Positions 36,416 to 46,963 of a stretch of 64,000 nt of DNA are shown here, one piece after another (the first letter of the stretch is position 1; the number at the start of each line of letters is the position of its first letter). Source of the DNA: Eonycteris spelaea (lineage: Eukaryota > Chordata > Mammalia > Chiroptera > Pteropodidae). Both the position numbers and the translations under genes were made by a program. Location: NCBI GenBank assembly GCA_003508835.1, contig PUFA01000210.1, positions 872,501 to 936,500 on the forward strand. The letters are read 5' to 3'. Below the pieces are notes generated by a model that worked only from the letters and a program-made list of their open reading frames with translations, did no database searches and was not told where the DNA came from.

Positions 36416-37100
36416 TGTTACCAGAGAGTGGGGTTCTCCTCTCGGTGCGTTGTCTTAATGTCTTGAACAAAGAATTGAGCAAGACACTGAAATACAGCAG
36501 AAAAGAATAGCTTTATTAGAAGGGAAAGTAAAGCAACAGTACACTTCCAGACATGGAAGCAGGCCTGAGCAAGAGAAGAGTGGCTCCAAGGGCTCAAGGG
36601 CTCAAGGGGACAATAACAAAGTCTTTGGGGTTTTTTATCCCTATTTGTTTTGGGTGGTTACTTAGAGGAGTGAGCCCCTAGGAAAGTTATCTTGATTGAT
36701 GACTAAGATTGACAGGACTCAGTGACTCATGGTTTGCTTTCTGCGCATGTTCATTTCCAGAATTCAGTCGGTTATAATATTAACGAACTTCCGGGCATGT
36801 GCATATTATAATGATGGTATAATGAGGCTCAGGTGAACTGAAGGTCGTTGGGGCCTTCATTGTGCAGGTGTGAAAGACTGGCTCAACCAAGTACCAAATT
36901 TTCTGCTTACTTGTTTCCTTGTATGAGTTACTTTTAGCTCCAAAAATTCCCTCTGGCTTGCTTAATTGTGGGTGGACTAGGCGGACACTTTCTAGAATAG
37001 GATGACTTCAGTGTCTTTGCAGGTAGACCTAAAACCCCCTAACTTTTCTGCCTAACCTTTTTCTAAGAGCCATAAACCCCCTTTTTATTCGTATAGGTGT
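36416..37100 (-). repeat. ERV LTR, antisense, inserted in L1
   Basis: The left edge TGTTACCAGAGAG at 36416 is the reverse of an LTR ending CTCTGGTAACA. On the minus strand AATAAA is at 36512-36517, about 100 bases from the end, with a TATA-like ggataaaaaacc upstream near 36640. It is related to the LTR at 8650-9280 by its terminal GGTAACA and the catcattataat block. The right edge is not certain; text to about 37600 could be ERV interior. Confidence 0.65.
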
Positions 37101-37604
37101 CGATGGACGGGAGGTCACGTCTGTATCTGCTTCTTGCTTCTAGGCCCTGCCTGTTGGAGTTTCATGGAGCTCTTTTCCTCTCTGCTTTAGTCAGGACAGG
37201 GTCTTGGGTATTCTGCCGAAATGTCACCTCTTTCCCTAGACAAGGAAAAAACATTCAAACATGTTATTTGAGTCATATCTAGTTATGCTTCTATCATTAA
37301 TTTGCTTATCACTTGGGGAAAGGAAGACAGGCTTGGTTAATATATTTCATAGAAGAAAGAAAAAAAGTTGAGTGAAAAGTTCTCCTCCCCCTCTCTGTCT
37401 CAAATTTCCTGTTTTTGCCTCAAGCCATTCATGGGTGAGGAGAATGCTGAGTTTCAATGATCCTTATCAATAGTCAGAGGACCTGAGTCACCAGTTTCAA
37501 GATAATTATCTAGGTTTGAGGGAGAGAGTCCAGTCATTCTCCAAAGAAAGGAGGAAAGAAAAGACTTAAAAAGATTAAGAAATTTGCAAACGAAGGCAGT
37601 ATCA
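37101..37604. other. Possible ERV interior between LTR and L1
   Basis: Not L1-like and no recognisable protein. It is placed between the antisense LTR and the point where L1 resumes, so it may be ERV interior or part of the same insertion. Confidence 0.3.
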
Positions 37605-37607
37605 GTT

Positions 37608-37651
<44 letters not shown>

Positions 37652-37662
37652 TTCTTTCTTTG
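37605..37662. repeat. TTTC tetranucleotide microsatellite
   Basis: About fourteen TTTC units, at the junction with the resumed L1. Confidence 0.95.
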
Positions 37663-38422
37663 GTAGTCTTTGTCTGGTTTTGGTATCAGGGTAACATTAG
37701 TTTCTTAAAATCAGTTGGGAAGTGTTTCCTCTATTTCTGCTTTCTGGAAGAGATTGTGTAGAATTGGTGTTACTTTTTCTTTTAAATATTTGGTAGACTT
37801 TTCCAGTGAAACCATCACAGCCTGGAGATTTCTTTAGGGGGAGTTTTTTAGGTTAAAATTCAATATCCTTAATAGTTATAAAGCTATTTAAATTATCCAT
37901 TTCGTAATGAGCATGTTGTTATAGTTTGTGTTTTTCAAGGAATTGGCTTATTGAACTAAATTGTCAAGTTCACGTGTATAGAGTTGTTTGTAATATTCCC
38001 TTAGTATATTTGATGTCTTCAGGGTCTCTAGTGATACCCATTTCATTTAGATACTGGTATCTTCTTTTTTCTTGTCGGTCTTACTAGATAGAGGGTTGTC
38101 AGTTTTAATTGATCTTGTCAAAGGATTGGCTCTTTGTTTTATTCATTTTCTCTATTTTTGTTTTCAGTTTTATTGATTTCTGCTTTTATCTTTATTACTT
38201 ACTATTTCTGCTTTGGATTTATTTTGCTTTTCATTTTCTAGGATGGGAAATTAAATAATTTATTTGAGCCTTTATTTTTTAAACTGTCTTTATTGCTATA
38301 AATTCCCTCTCAGCACTGCACTAGGTATTTCCCACAAATTTTGACATGTTGTATTTTCCTTTTCATTCAGTTCAATGTATTTTTTATTTTCCTTGATACT
38401 TTTTTGACATATGGTTTATTTA
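37663..38422 (-). repeat. Antisense L1 segment up to the provirus
   Basis: Continues the L1 interrupted at 36416 (gtctttgtctggttttggta; ttggctctttgttttattca; ttgacatatggtttattta). The provirus begins at 38423, and L1 resumes at 43958 with tttagagatatgtcctttaa. Confidence 0.75.
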
Positions 38423-38476
38423 TGTAATGGCTGAAAAATGACTGCTAGAAATTTATTACTTGCAGGAACATGACTG

Positions 38477-39210
38477 TGTAATGCCCTGGTTTGGAACTCC
38501 ACGAGCCAAGAAGGAAACTGACACCGATGCAAGCGCAAAAGGGAGTTTATTGACAAACTCGAGTTCGGACCCCACTCGTTCACTGACACAGCAGTGGTTA
38601 AGAGGAGCCCTGACCGAGACTGAGGGGTTGGGACCTAATTTAAAGGGCAAAACCACAAGCCTTGGGGAGATGCCTTGGCGTTACTTGATTGGGGGGTTAG
38701 GTTGACCTTTAAAGGATTGAGTGGTAGGTTGTTGGGTCCGTGTGCAAAAGGGGGTCGTGTGCAGTTGGGCTGCGTATAGAGGGGGCCGTGCACAATGGGG
38801 CTGCGTATAGAGGGGGCCGTGTGCAGTGGGGCTGCGTATAGAGGGGGCCGTGCACAGTGGGGCTGCGTATAGAGGGGCCGTGTGCAGTGGGGCTGCGTAT
38901 AGAGGGGGCCGTGCACAGTGGGGCTGCGTATAGAGGGGGCCGTGCACAGTGGGGCTGCGTATAGAGGGGGCCGTGCGCAGAAAGGGTCGAGTGCAGAAGG
39001 TAGGGCCGAGTGCAGAAGGTGCCGGGTGCAGTAATCAGAATATGTGCAGGAGGAAATAAGGGTGGGGGTGCCTTAAGGGCCCGCCGATTAGCTGGCTTGG
39101 CTGGTTTGGCCAGGTGGTAAGGCATTGTTCTTGACCACTGACCTTTGGGGAACTTTTCGTACAATTCATCTTGGGATCACTCAGAAAAATGGAATCATTC
39201 CAGTCTTTCA
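38477..39210 (-). mobile_element. Solo LTR inserted in the 5' LTR (different ERV family)
   Basis: TGTAATGCCC at the left and AGTCTTTCA at the right form TG...CA ends, flanked by the duplication ACTG (38473-38476, 39211-39214). The 3' LTR of the same provirus shows the empty site with a single ACTG near 43610. On the minus strand it begins TGAAAGACTGG, a start typical of gammaretroviral LTRs. Tandem repeats are placed where U3 enhancers would be, a ctttaaatt TATA-like site follows, and AATAAA lies at 38546-38551. It inserted after the provirus. Confidence 0.88.
38762..38978. repeat. 31-bp minisatellite in the U3 of the solo LTR
   Basis: Seven copies of a unit containing ggctgcgtatagagg. The ctgcg core starts at 38770, 38801, 38832, 38863, 38893, 38924 and 38955, so the period is 31 with one 30. 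The linker alternates gtgcaca and gtgtgca in the central copies, hinting at a 62-base double unit. Confidence 0.95.
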
Positions 39211-39538
39211 ACTGCTTGGCTATGTCCATGGGAACATAGGCTGTCACCCATAGGAACATAACATTCTAACAATAAGCTTTCTGCTTCTGTACCCCCACTT
39301 ACGCACCTGACCTATGAGTTGATAGGTAGTGACTAGAAGAAAGACAGACCTTTGTGTTTAGATAGAATGAAGAATGGGATTTGGGGCTTAAAAACCCTGT
39401 ACCTCTACATTTCGGGGCTGCTTAATTTGGGGTCTGTGTACACCTGGCAGACCCAGCTGGCTGAATAAAGATTGTTTCCTATAACTCACTGAGTTCCGGT
39501 GGTCCGTGTGTCTTTCGGGGGCTGGCGGCTACAACATT

Positions 39539-39556
39539 TGGAGGCCCAGCAAGATC
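39539..39556 (+). promoter_or_regulatory. Primer binding site, tRNA-Thr-like
   Basis: Two bases after the LTR end the text TGGAGGCCCAGCAAGATC matches, with small gaps, the complement of the 3' end of mammalian tRNA-Thr(UGU) as I remember it. This marks the start of minus-strand DNA synthesis. Confidence 0.6.
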
Positions 39557-40016
39557 TCGGGGGGGCCCTGAGACCTAAGACCGGACCAGCCTCCGAGGAG
39601 GTTGCTGTCTCTGTTACGGATTCAAAGGGTGGCCAACCTGAGACGTTCCAGGGCCCTTGAATGCCATGATGGGGTTAATGCAATCGTCAAGGACGCAACT
39701 TTCAGGACACGCTCTTTGTTCCTGGTCCCGATGAGAATCTGGAATCTTCGAGGTCTCGGTGTCTGGATAAAAGGTACCTTCCTGGTTCTGTTGACCGGTC
39801 ATCGGGGGTCCGTGGAGAGACTGGATGCAGTCTTATCTCCCGGACCATGGCCAGGCCGCAGGATGCTGCCTCCTGTGCTCTGTTGTCAGGTTCTGTTTAC
39901 TGTGTCTGGTCCTGTCTAGGTTGTAGGTGGCGGACTTCTCTGGGTCCACCTACACCTCAGTGATTGTTATTGTCTGTGTGTTTTGTGTTTCCTGTTTTGT
40001 TTTTTCTGCGCAAGCA

Positions 40017-41260
40017 ATGGGGAAGCCTGAGTTCACAGAAGACACCCTTGGGGTGTCTCCTGCGACATTTCAAAGAAGGGTTTGTAGAGGGAGCTAACTA
40101 TGGCATAAAGTTTTCTCCAGCAGACTAAGGACATTGTGTAAAGTTGAGTGGCTGTCTTTTGATGTAAACTGGCCTCTAGAGGGCTCTTTTGACAAGGGTT
40201 TGGTGAGGAATGTTTGGAAGGTTGTCACGGGAGACCTGGGACAGCCCGATCAGTTTCCCTACATTGACCAATGGTTAAACCTTGTTGGAACCCCCTCCTT
40301 GGCTCCACCAGTGTTCCCTTTCTCTAGGGGCACGGGTTTTAGTTGTGGGCACCCCGAAACATGCAGCAACTAAATCTCCAAGACAGCCCAGTCCCTCAGT
40401 CCTCCAATCTCCACCGGAGGACAGTGACCTTCCCCACCCTAAATCCAGGACAACAGAGGCCAAATAGCACCTTACCTCCTCAGATGGCCAGCAGGTAACC
40501 CCTATGGGCCTCCTGCTCCTGCTCCGGCGGGGCATCAGCGATACCACCACCCGGCCATCCTCCCTTGGGAGAAGCACCACCCCAGGGGCAGCACACTGAC
40601 AGGCCCTTTATGGTTTACGTGCCTTTCTGACTAGTGACCTGTAACTGGAAGGCACAGAATCCACCTTTCTCTGAGAAACCCCAGGCATTAATGGGACTCT
40701 TAGAAAGTGTCTTTCAGACTCCTGCCCCACCTGGGATGATTGCCAACAGCTTTTAATTACCCCCTTGAGCTCAGAAGAACTGGAGGCATTGGACTGAACA
40801 CAAAAGATAGCTGTGGGAGGGAGGAGAGTTGAGGAAGCAGGGGAACAGATTGAGGAGGAATTTCCCTCCACCGCCCAGACTGGGACACAATTCTCAGGCA
40901 GGGAGAGTGGCATTAGATCGGTACCACCAGATTCTAATTGGGGGAATTAGGATGGCTGCTCGCCAGCCAACTAACTTTCTAAGGTAACTGAAGTTATACA
41001 GGGAGGGACCTCAGGAATCCCCTGGAGCGTCTCTTGAACGAGGCGTACCGGGTGTACACCCCCATTGATCCTGAGGCCCCTGAGAGCAGCAGGAAATTAA
41101 TATAGCCTTTGCTACTCAGGCAGCCCCTAACATCCAAAAAATTAGAAGGTTTTGCAAGGATGAACCTGTCCCAACTTGTTGAGATAGCCCAGAAGGTGTT
41201 CAACAACAGGGAGGCACCAGATGACCCCAAACATATGGCTAAAATCCAAAGCTACTGTCA
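40017..41260 (+). pseudogene. gag: Retroviral gag remnant
   Basis: It starts at an ATG-GGG (Met-Gly, myristoylation-type) 480 bases after the LTR. Matrix-like, proline-rich and capsid-end segments can be picked out in different frames; the capsid end lies near 41140-41250. Many frameshifts and stops. The sequence then jumps to late pol, so nucleocapsid, protease and most of reverse transcriptase are missing. Confidence 0.65.
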
Positions 41261-41269
41261 TCACCCAGC

Positions 41270-42890
41270 CAATCTGTTGCCAGACTCAGACCCCGAGACC
41301 CCGTTCATGACTGCACAGATTTCACAGATGCTGTGTATTCCTTGTGGCCAGACCTCAAAGACTCCCCTCTGCCTGAGGCGATGAAGTTCTGTTCACGGAT
41401 GGGAGCAGCTTCACACAGGAAGAAGGAGGTATGCTGGGGCAGGGGTCTTACAACCCCTATAAGCTCTTCCATAGGACTTCTGCTCAAAAGGCAGAACTCA
41501 TCACCTTCACTGAGGCACTAAGATGGGGAAAGGATAAGGCAGTCACAATATACACTGACAGCTGATACGCCTTTGCCACTGCACATGTACACGGAGCCAT
41601 CTACAAGGAAAGAGAGTTCTGACTTCAGCTAGAAAGGACATTAAGAACAAGGAAGAGATCTTAGCCTTACTAAAGCCATATGGATGCCTAAGACTCTGGC
41701 TATTGTTCTTTGTAAAGGGCATCAATAAGGGAATAGTCCTGAGACTGAGGGAAACCAAGGAGCAGATGCAGAGGCAAGAGCTGCGGCCACAAGGCCAGTG
41801 GGGCCTTACCCAGAACTGCCTCTGTTTCAAGATTAGGGAGCCACTGGGGTTGGTGGACAACCCCAGATGGAAAAATCGGGCTCTCACGGGCCCTTGGAAG
41901 GACTCTCCTCCACCAACTACACCAGGCCACATACCTAGGCAAACTACGGTGCTCCAGAAGGGAGAAGAACTGCAGAGGAGATTGCCTCACGATGCCTGGC
42001 TTGTGCCCAAGTTAATCTAAAGAAGGGGAAGATAGAAGAACCTAGGCATAGAGAAAGAGGAACTTATCGGGGAACCACTGGGAAGTCGATTTCACTGAGG
42101 TAACCCTGACTGTGGGGGGCTACGAATATTTACTTGTTTTTACAGACACCTTTTCAGGATGGGTAGAGGCTTTCCCTACCAGGAAAGAGACTGCCTTAGT
42201 AGTTACCAAGAAACTACTACAAGAAATCCTCCCTTGATTTGGTCTCCCCTGAACTTTAGGGTCAGATGACGGGGCAGCCTTCATAGCAAAGGTATCACAG
42301 CAATTGGCTAGCTACCTAAATTCGTGATGGAAACTCCACTGCATCTACTGGCCCCAAAGTTTGGGCCAAGTGGAGCAAATGAATCAGACCCTAAAGGAGA
42401 CATTAGTCAAATTAGGATTAGAAACTGGTGGGACCTGGGTAGAACTTCTACCTTTGCTCTTCTCCGAGCTAGGTGTACTCTGTATATTAATGGATTCACC
42501 CCATTTGAAATTTTCTTTGGAAAACCCCCACCTTTAGTACCTAGAATAGAAGATGAGAAAAAAGCAGAACTGCGTAACCTTGTCTTACTTGAGTCTTTAC
42601 AGGCCCTTCAAAGTGCACAGAAGAAAATCTGGTCCGAGGTTCGTGCTGTCCACTCAGCTCCGGGGACAGACTTCCCCATCAGTTTCAGCCTGGGGACTCT
42701 GTGTGGATCCAGAAGTCCACTTCCAAGGACTAGAAACCAAATGGACAAGACTCTTCACTGTCTACCTGACGACGCCCACTGCAGTTAAAGTAGACGGCAT
42801 CCCATCATGGATTCATCACTCCCACGTGAAGGCAGCACGAGAGTGGACAGCTCAGGAAGACGGGCCCTTAAGACTAAGACTCAAAAGTAC
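41270..42890 (+). pseudogene. pol: Retroviral pol remnant: RNase H and integrase
   Basis: The segment at about 41270-41380 resembles the end of the reverse transcriptase connection. About 41385-41640 is RNase H with its TDGS motif and a later TDS followed by a stop. About 42060-42540 is the integrase core with a recognisable DFTE and TDTFSGW order, and about 42780-42840 is the C-terminal region with the WIHHSHVK motif usual in gammaretroviruses. Frames change several times and in-frame stops are present. Confidence 0.8.
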
Positions 42891-43400
42891 ATAAGTATAA
42901 CCCTCTGTTTCTTCCTTTTTGCCTCTTTAGCCCAGGCATTCGACCAGCCACAACCAGAACCAGAAAAAAACATTAATAACTTTGCTAGCGACAATACACA
43001 AGGTCTTAAACAAGACCACCCCAGACATAGGACAAGATTGCTGATTGTGCCTAAACCCAAAACCCCTTACTATGTTGGGGTAGGAACTCCCCTAAACTAA
43101 GCTCAGCAGGCTAGAATTTCAAGTCAATTCACTAGCAGAAGTAGTCCTTCAGAATAGAAGAGGTTTAAATTTATTATTTTTAAACAAGATAGATTATGTA
43201 TGGCTCTAGGTGAAACCTGTTGCTTCTATGCCAATAACTCTGGAGTAATTAGAAAAAGCTTGCTACTAGTACAGAAAATTTAGATGCCAGGGAAAGACAG
43301 TGACTGGAATCAAATAACTGGTTTCATGAGATGTTCAATTCGTCACCATGGCTAACAACCCTTTTATCTGCTTTAGCTGGACCTTTGATCATGCTCTTCC
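42891..43400 (+). pseudogene. env: Retroviral env remnant, mostly deleted
   Basis: It opens with a hydrophobic signal-like stretch overlapping the end of pol (42895-42940), then jumps to transmembrane-subunit text including a CC-type cysteine pair near 43215-43240 and a hydrophobic anchor-like stretch near 43365. Surface subunit sequence is essentially absent. Non-coding as it stands. Confidence 0.6.
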
Positions 43401-43559
43401 TCTTGTGAACTTTTGGCCCATGTTTCCTTAATTTCTTGTTTGCATATATAAGGAAGAGAATTAATTCTATTAGACTTTTAGTATTACAGAATAGAGGCTA
43501 TGAACAAATTCTACATGAAGAATCAAAGATTTGATTGTCTGCTAAGGCCAGTGGGGGAA

Positions 43560-43957
43560 TGTAATGGCTGAAAAATGACTGCTAGAAATTTATTACTAGC
43601 AAGAAAATGACTGCTTGGCTATGCCCATGGGAACATGGCTATGTCCATGGGAACATAAGCTGTCACCCATAGGAACATAACATTCTAACATAAGCTTTTT
43701 GATTCTGTACCATCCCCACACCCCCACTTACGCACCTGACCTATGAGTTGATAGGTAGTGAATAGAAGAAAGATAGACCTTTGTGTTTAGATAGAACGAA
43801 GAATGGGATTTGGGGTTTAAAAACCCTGTACCTCTACATTGCTTAATTTGGGGTCTGCATACACCTGGCAGACCCAGCTGGCTGAATAAAGAGTGTTTCC
43901 TATAACTCACTGAGTTCCATTGGTCTGTGCGTCTTTCGGGGGCTGGCGGCTACAACA
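43560..43957 (+). repeat. Provirus 3' LTR
   Basis: 398 bases, TGTAATGGCTG to GGCTACAACA, preceded by a G-rich polypurine stretch (agtgggggaa at 43550-43559). AATAAAG lies near 43885. It carries a short local duplication around gctatgcccatgggaacatg that the 5' LTR lacks. It is followed by the target duplication TTTA. Confidence 0.92.
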
Positions 43958-44079
43958 TTTAGAGATATGTCCTTTAATTTCCATGTATATGGATATTTTC
44001 CTGATATCTTTCTGTACTGATTTCTATTTTAATTCCATTATGTTTGGAGAATGCTATATATGATTTCGATTATTTATTT
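43958..44079 (-). repeat. Antisense L1 segment between two ERVs
   Basis: tttagagatatgtcctttaa then ccattatgtttggagaatgc is antisense L1 ORF2 text continuing from 38422. It stops near 44079 where the next ERV begins, and resumes near 46100. Confidence 0.75.
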
Positions 44080-44549
44080 GTTTGTTTGAGAAATTTTGTG
44101 AATTTATTTGACCCAAACTGATGATTATTGCCCGGAAGCAAGATCTCAACAGATTGCTCTAGGGACTGGCAGTTTTGCAGCTTATTTTATACAATAGAAT
44201 TAACGGAGGCACATGGAATCCATTGATGGTAGATTAAGGGAGAGGAATCTCTGGGATTAGATAGTAAGTTAAATGCAGAAAGACACATACTTCTTTAATA
44301 ATCAACAGCACAGAGAGATGGTATGTGGAGAATAAGATAACAATGAGAGGTTCTGTAGTCTCCTGCCAGGTGCTGTGCAAGTGTCCTGAGGGATCTCGAA
44401 AAGGAGATTACTCTGACATTTCAAGGGTATGTTATCTTAGATGCAAAAAGACAAGACTATAGACTTGCTTAAGGTAAAGATTGACTGCGTTGATGTGATT
44501 GATGCTAGACTGGCAAACTCCTTGAGTCGGGAATGGGGAGCTCAGGCCC

Positions 44550-45287
44550 TGTACTGAGAGGGAGAACGGTTCTTTGCTGAGCTCAAGAAACAATTCAAAC
44601 GCCTGCCAAAGTTAGTCAAAAGGAAAGTTTATTAGAGAAGAGAAAAAGCAAAGACAAGAGAAAGCAAAGACCAAAAGCCAAGACAAGAGAAAAAAAGCCC
44701 CTAGTGTTGGGGAATCCAGTTTGTATATCATTCTTATTTTCTGTGAATTAGTTTAAAGACTTTGTTTACCCCCCCTTTTTTTTTCAATATGGACATACAG
44801 GGAGAAAGGATGAGTATATAGCATGAAAAGGTACAACTATGTAGTGTGAAAGGCCTGCTGTCAATCCCAGCCTTTGACCTGTAAGTTCCCCATGATTTTA
44901 GCCATAGAGAATGAATGATTTTTATTTTGCATAGCGCACCACTTAAAGACTGTTTTTCTGTTTTCCCTTCACAATGTGGGGAAATGGGTTGTTAGCAATC
45001 TCTGCAGAAATCTTTCTTAGTTCTGCATGTTTTCTCGTGGTCTGGCTGTAAGCATATTGCAGTCTCGATATAGCTTGACTTAATATTTAGTTCTCTTGCC
45101 TCCTCCCTACGTTAAAGGAAGCTATGGGCCTAGGACATGGCTGCCCACTAAGACTTCCTTTTAATTAGCAGTTTTTATGTTCAGGCCGTCCTATGTGGTT
45201 ACTTTCAATCTCTGAGTTTGTAAGGCCTACTGTGCAGGCCTCCCCTAAGCTTGTCAGATTTTGCGTGTGATCCCTTTTTTGTCCACA
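44550..45287 (-). repeat. ERV LTR, antisense
   Basis: Ends TGTACTGAG (44550) and GTCCACA (45287), so on the minus strand it runs TGTGGAC...CAGTACA. AATAAA on the minus strand is at 44628-44633. A polypurine tract sits immediately outside its 5' end. Confidence 0.7.
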
Positions 45288-45692
45288 ATTACCCCTTTTA
45301 GTCAGAAATCAATCCGAAGGATGCATTTGTGACCAATTTCTTGGTTGGGTGATGTGGTCCCATGGTGCTAGGAAGTCTGTGTCGGTGTTTGTCTTGCTAA
45401 AATGGTGGACCCCTGGAGATGGGGCAAGACTAACAAACATTGGATAGTCGTCGAGCCAATATTTCTCAAAAGAGAAAGGCAGGTAAATGAGCAGCAGTCA
45501 AGTCTCACGGACCTTCATTAAGGGAATAAACACGCTGGATAATTTCTAACCTGTAAGCCATTATGATCCAAATTTTTCTGTCTGTCTCACTTTTCTGTAT
45601 TTTGCATCTCGCTAACATTTATTTACAGTGTGAGGGCACAACCATATACTTCTTTGGTTTTCACAGTCTGACCATGAGATGGGTTCCCATTT

Positions 45693-45740
45693 ACTGGTGG
45701 TGGTGGTGGTGGTGCTGCTGCAGTCATTGTTGTTGTTGTC
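45693..45740. repeat. Compound triplet repeat (TGG, CTG, TTG)
   Basis: tggtggtggtggtggtg passes into ctgctgcag and then tgttgttgttg. Short compound microsatellite. Confidence 0.85.
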
Positions 45741-46099
45741 ATTATGCCCACATAGTTCCCAGTGGACGTGCTCAAGTGTCATTATTAATCTGATTCCTGC
45801 TACTTGTGCAATTAGAACTGTAACGCTAAGGCTTAATTAGGGCCAAGGTTGGAAGAACACAATGGCGTAAATCGCAATTACCATCAAAAAATTTTCAGGA
45901 CGACAGTAAGAGGTTTATAAAGAAATTTTCTGTGCCTCAGAAACCCTTATAGAGGGCTATTTTTTTTCTTCCATAGCCACTCGACCATCCATCTGAATTG
46001 ACAGTTAGTAGTCCTTAATGAGTTATAGGGTAAGCACATTATGATAATTGGGTTCTAACGTTATTCATACATAAAATTTCTCAAGATTCCTTTTTAATT

Positions 46100-46262
46100 A
46101 TTTTATTGTTGAAGTATGTTTTATGACCTATGATATGGTCTGTCTTGTGTTTTCCATGGGCACTTGAAAAGATTGTATAAACTATTGTTAGGATGTTATA
46201 TCAATGTCGATTAGATCCTCTTAGTTTCTGGTATTTTGAGTTCTATATCTCTGCCGATTTTC
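46100..46262 (-). repeat. Antisense L1 segment (resumed)
   Basis: tgttttatgacctatgatatggtctg and catgggcacttgaaaagatt continue the L1 interrupted at 44079. Confidence 0.65.
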
Positions 46263-46515
46263 TTTCTTGTTTGTATTTGTTGTTTATTGCTGCTGTAACA
46301 AATTACCACAGACCGAGTGGCTTAAAACAACACAAAATTATTTATACTTCTGTAAGTCAGAAGTCTGACATGTCTTAGTGGGTTGAGATAAAAGTATTGG
46401 CTGGTCTGTGACTTTTTTCTGGAGGCATTTTCTTGTGTTGTCCAGCTTCTATGGGTCCTTGGCTCATAATCCTCTTTTTCTAACTTCAAAGCCAACAACA
46501 GAGGTGAAAACACCT
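46263..46515. repeat. Old LTR or MER-type repeat
   Basis: attgctgctgtaacaaatta, ccacagaccgagtggcttaa and cagaagtctgacatgtctta form a known dispersed mammalian repeat whose family I cannot fix by eye. Confidence 0.55.
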
Positions 46516-46911
46516 AGAAGAATATAACCTTAATACAAGGTGACAGGGATTATTATAGTATTTCCACCTTCCCCTCTATGCTGAGATGAGTCAATAACAT
46601 TGTGTATATGAAAATGATTTAAGCATTATGACCTGCTATATGTTTATATAGCAAATAAAAAGGAGTCATTTATTATAATTAAGAGTAGACTCTGGAAGAC
46701 TAAAAACTCTCAAGAGCCAAGAAAGGGTGAGTTTTGGACACCATGATAAGTAGAAGGGGGTGGGGATTTCTATAGGGATGGAAAGGTGGGAAGTAAGAGA
46801 GAAGGACTCTGATGTTTTTTAAGCTCGTAAAAGATTAATGCCTACTTTGTATTTCTCTTTGTGGTCTCTAACCTGGGGGACCCCTTCACTTTGAATAAAT
46901 ATGGAATGATT
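46516..46911. other. Intergenic, no feature
   Basis: Nothing recognisable; purine-rich text only. Confidence 0.4.
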
Positions 46912-46931
46912 TAAAAATGCATCCATTTTAA

Positions 46932-46963
46932 CCGGTGGATAGAGCACTTGACTTTGGATCAGC
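46932..46963 (+). mobile_element. 32-base tRNA-like insertion between direct repeats
   Basis: A 32-base insert (ccggtggatagagcacttg and following) is flanked by 20-base direct repeats at 46912-46931 and 46964-46983 that differ at one position. The insert resembles the D-loop to anticodon-arm part of a tRNA (ggatagagcac, then acttttgga-like loop, actttggatcagc), closest in my memory to tRNA-Gln. It is either a truncated tRNA-type SINE or a retro-inserted tRNA fragment. Confidence 0.6.

Larger units (their letters stand above)
38423..39536 (+). repeat. Provirus 5' LTR, interrupted by a solo LTR
   Basis: LTR sequence is 38423-38476 and 39215-39536 (about 376 bases without the insert). It begins TGTAATGGCTG and ends GGCTACAACA. 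It has a TATA-like gggcttaaaaaccctgt and AATAAAG near 39464. It aligns with the 3' LTR except for the inserted 734-base element and small differences. Confidence 0.9.
38423..43957 (+). mobile_element. Gammaretrovirus-like (class I) endogenous provirus, defective
   Basis: Two LTRs of the same family (5': 38423-39536 including an insert; 3': 43560-43957), each TG...CA, enclose about 4 kb of interior. The 4-base target duplication TTTA lies at 38419-38422 and 43958-43961, as expected for gammaretroviruses. The interior holds a primer binding site, gag remnants, a pol with RNase H and integrase but without most of protease and reverse transcriptase, and a short env remnant. All genes carry stops and frameshifts, and a large deletion joins gag to late pol. 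It is inserted in an antisense L1 between CHEK1 and ACRV1 and cannot produce virus. Confidence 0.9.
44080..46099 (-). mobile_element. Second ERV fragment, antisense, in the same L1
   Basis: A 2-kb interruption of the L1. 44550-45287 is a well-formed antisense LTR. To its right the minus-strand text AAAAGGGGTAAT looks like a polypurine tract, so 45288-46099 should be ERV interior (no readable protein). 44080-44549 on the left is LTR-like too, with a minus-strand AATAAA near 44101, and may be another LTR. Order and age are unclear. Confidence 0.55.

Noticed and set aside
38635..39164. Three overlapping minus-strand open frames with repeated YTQPHC-type text
   Set aside because: They are the three frames of the 31-base LTR minisatellite; a 31-base period shifts frame each unit, so the similarity is mechanical.
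42324..42788. 154-residue plus-strand open frame as an intact viral gene
   Set aside because: It covers part of integrase in shifted frames with breaks on both sides; only a remnant.
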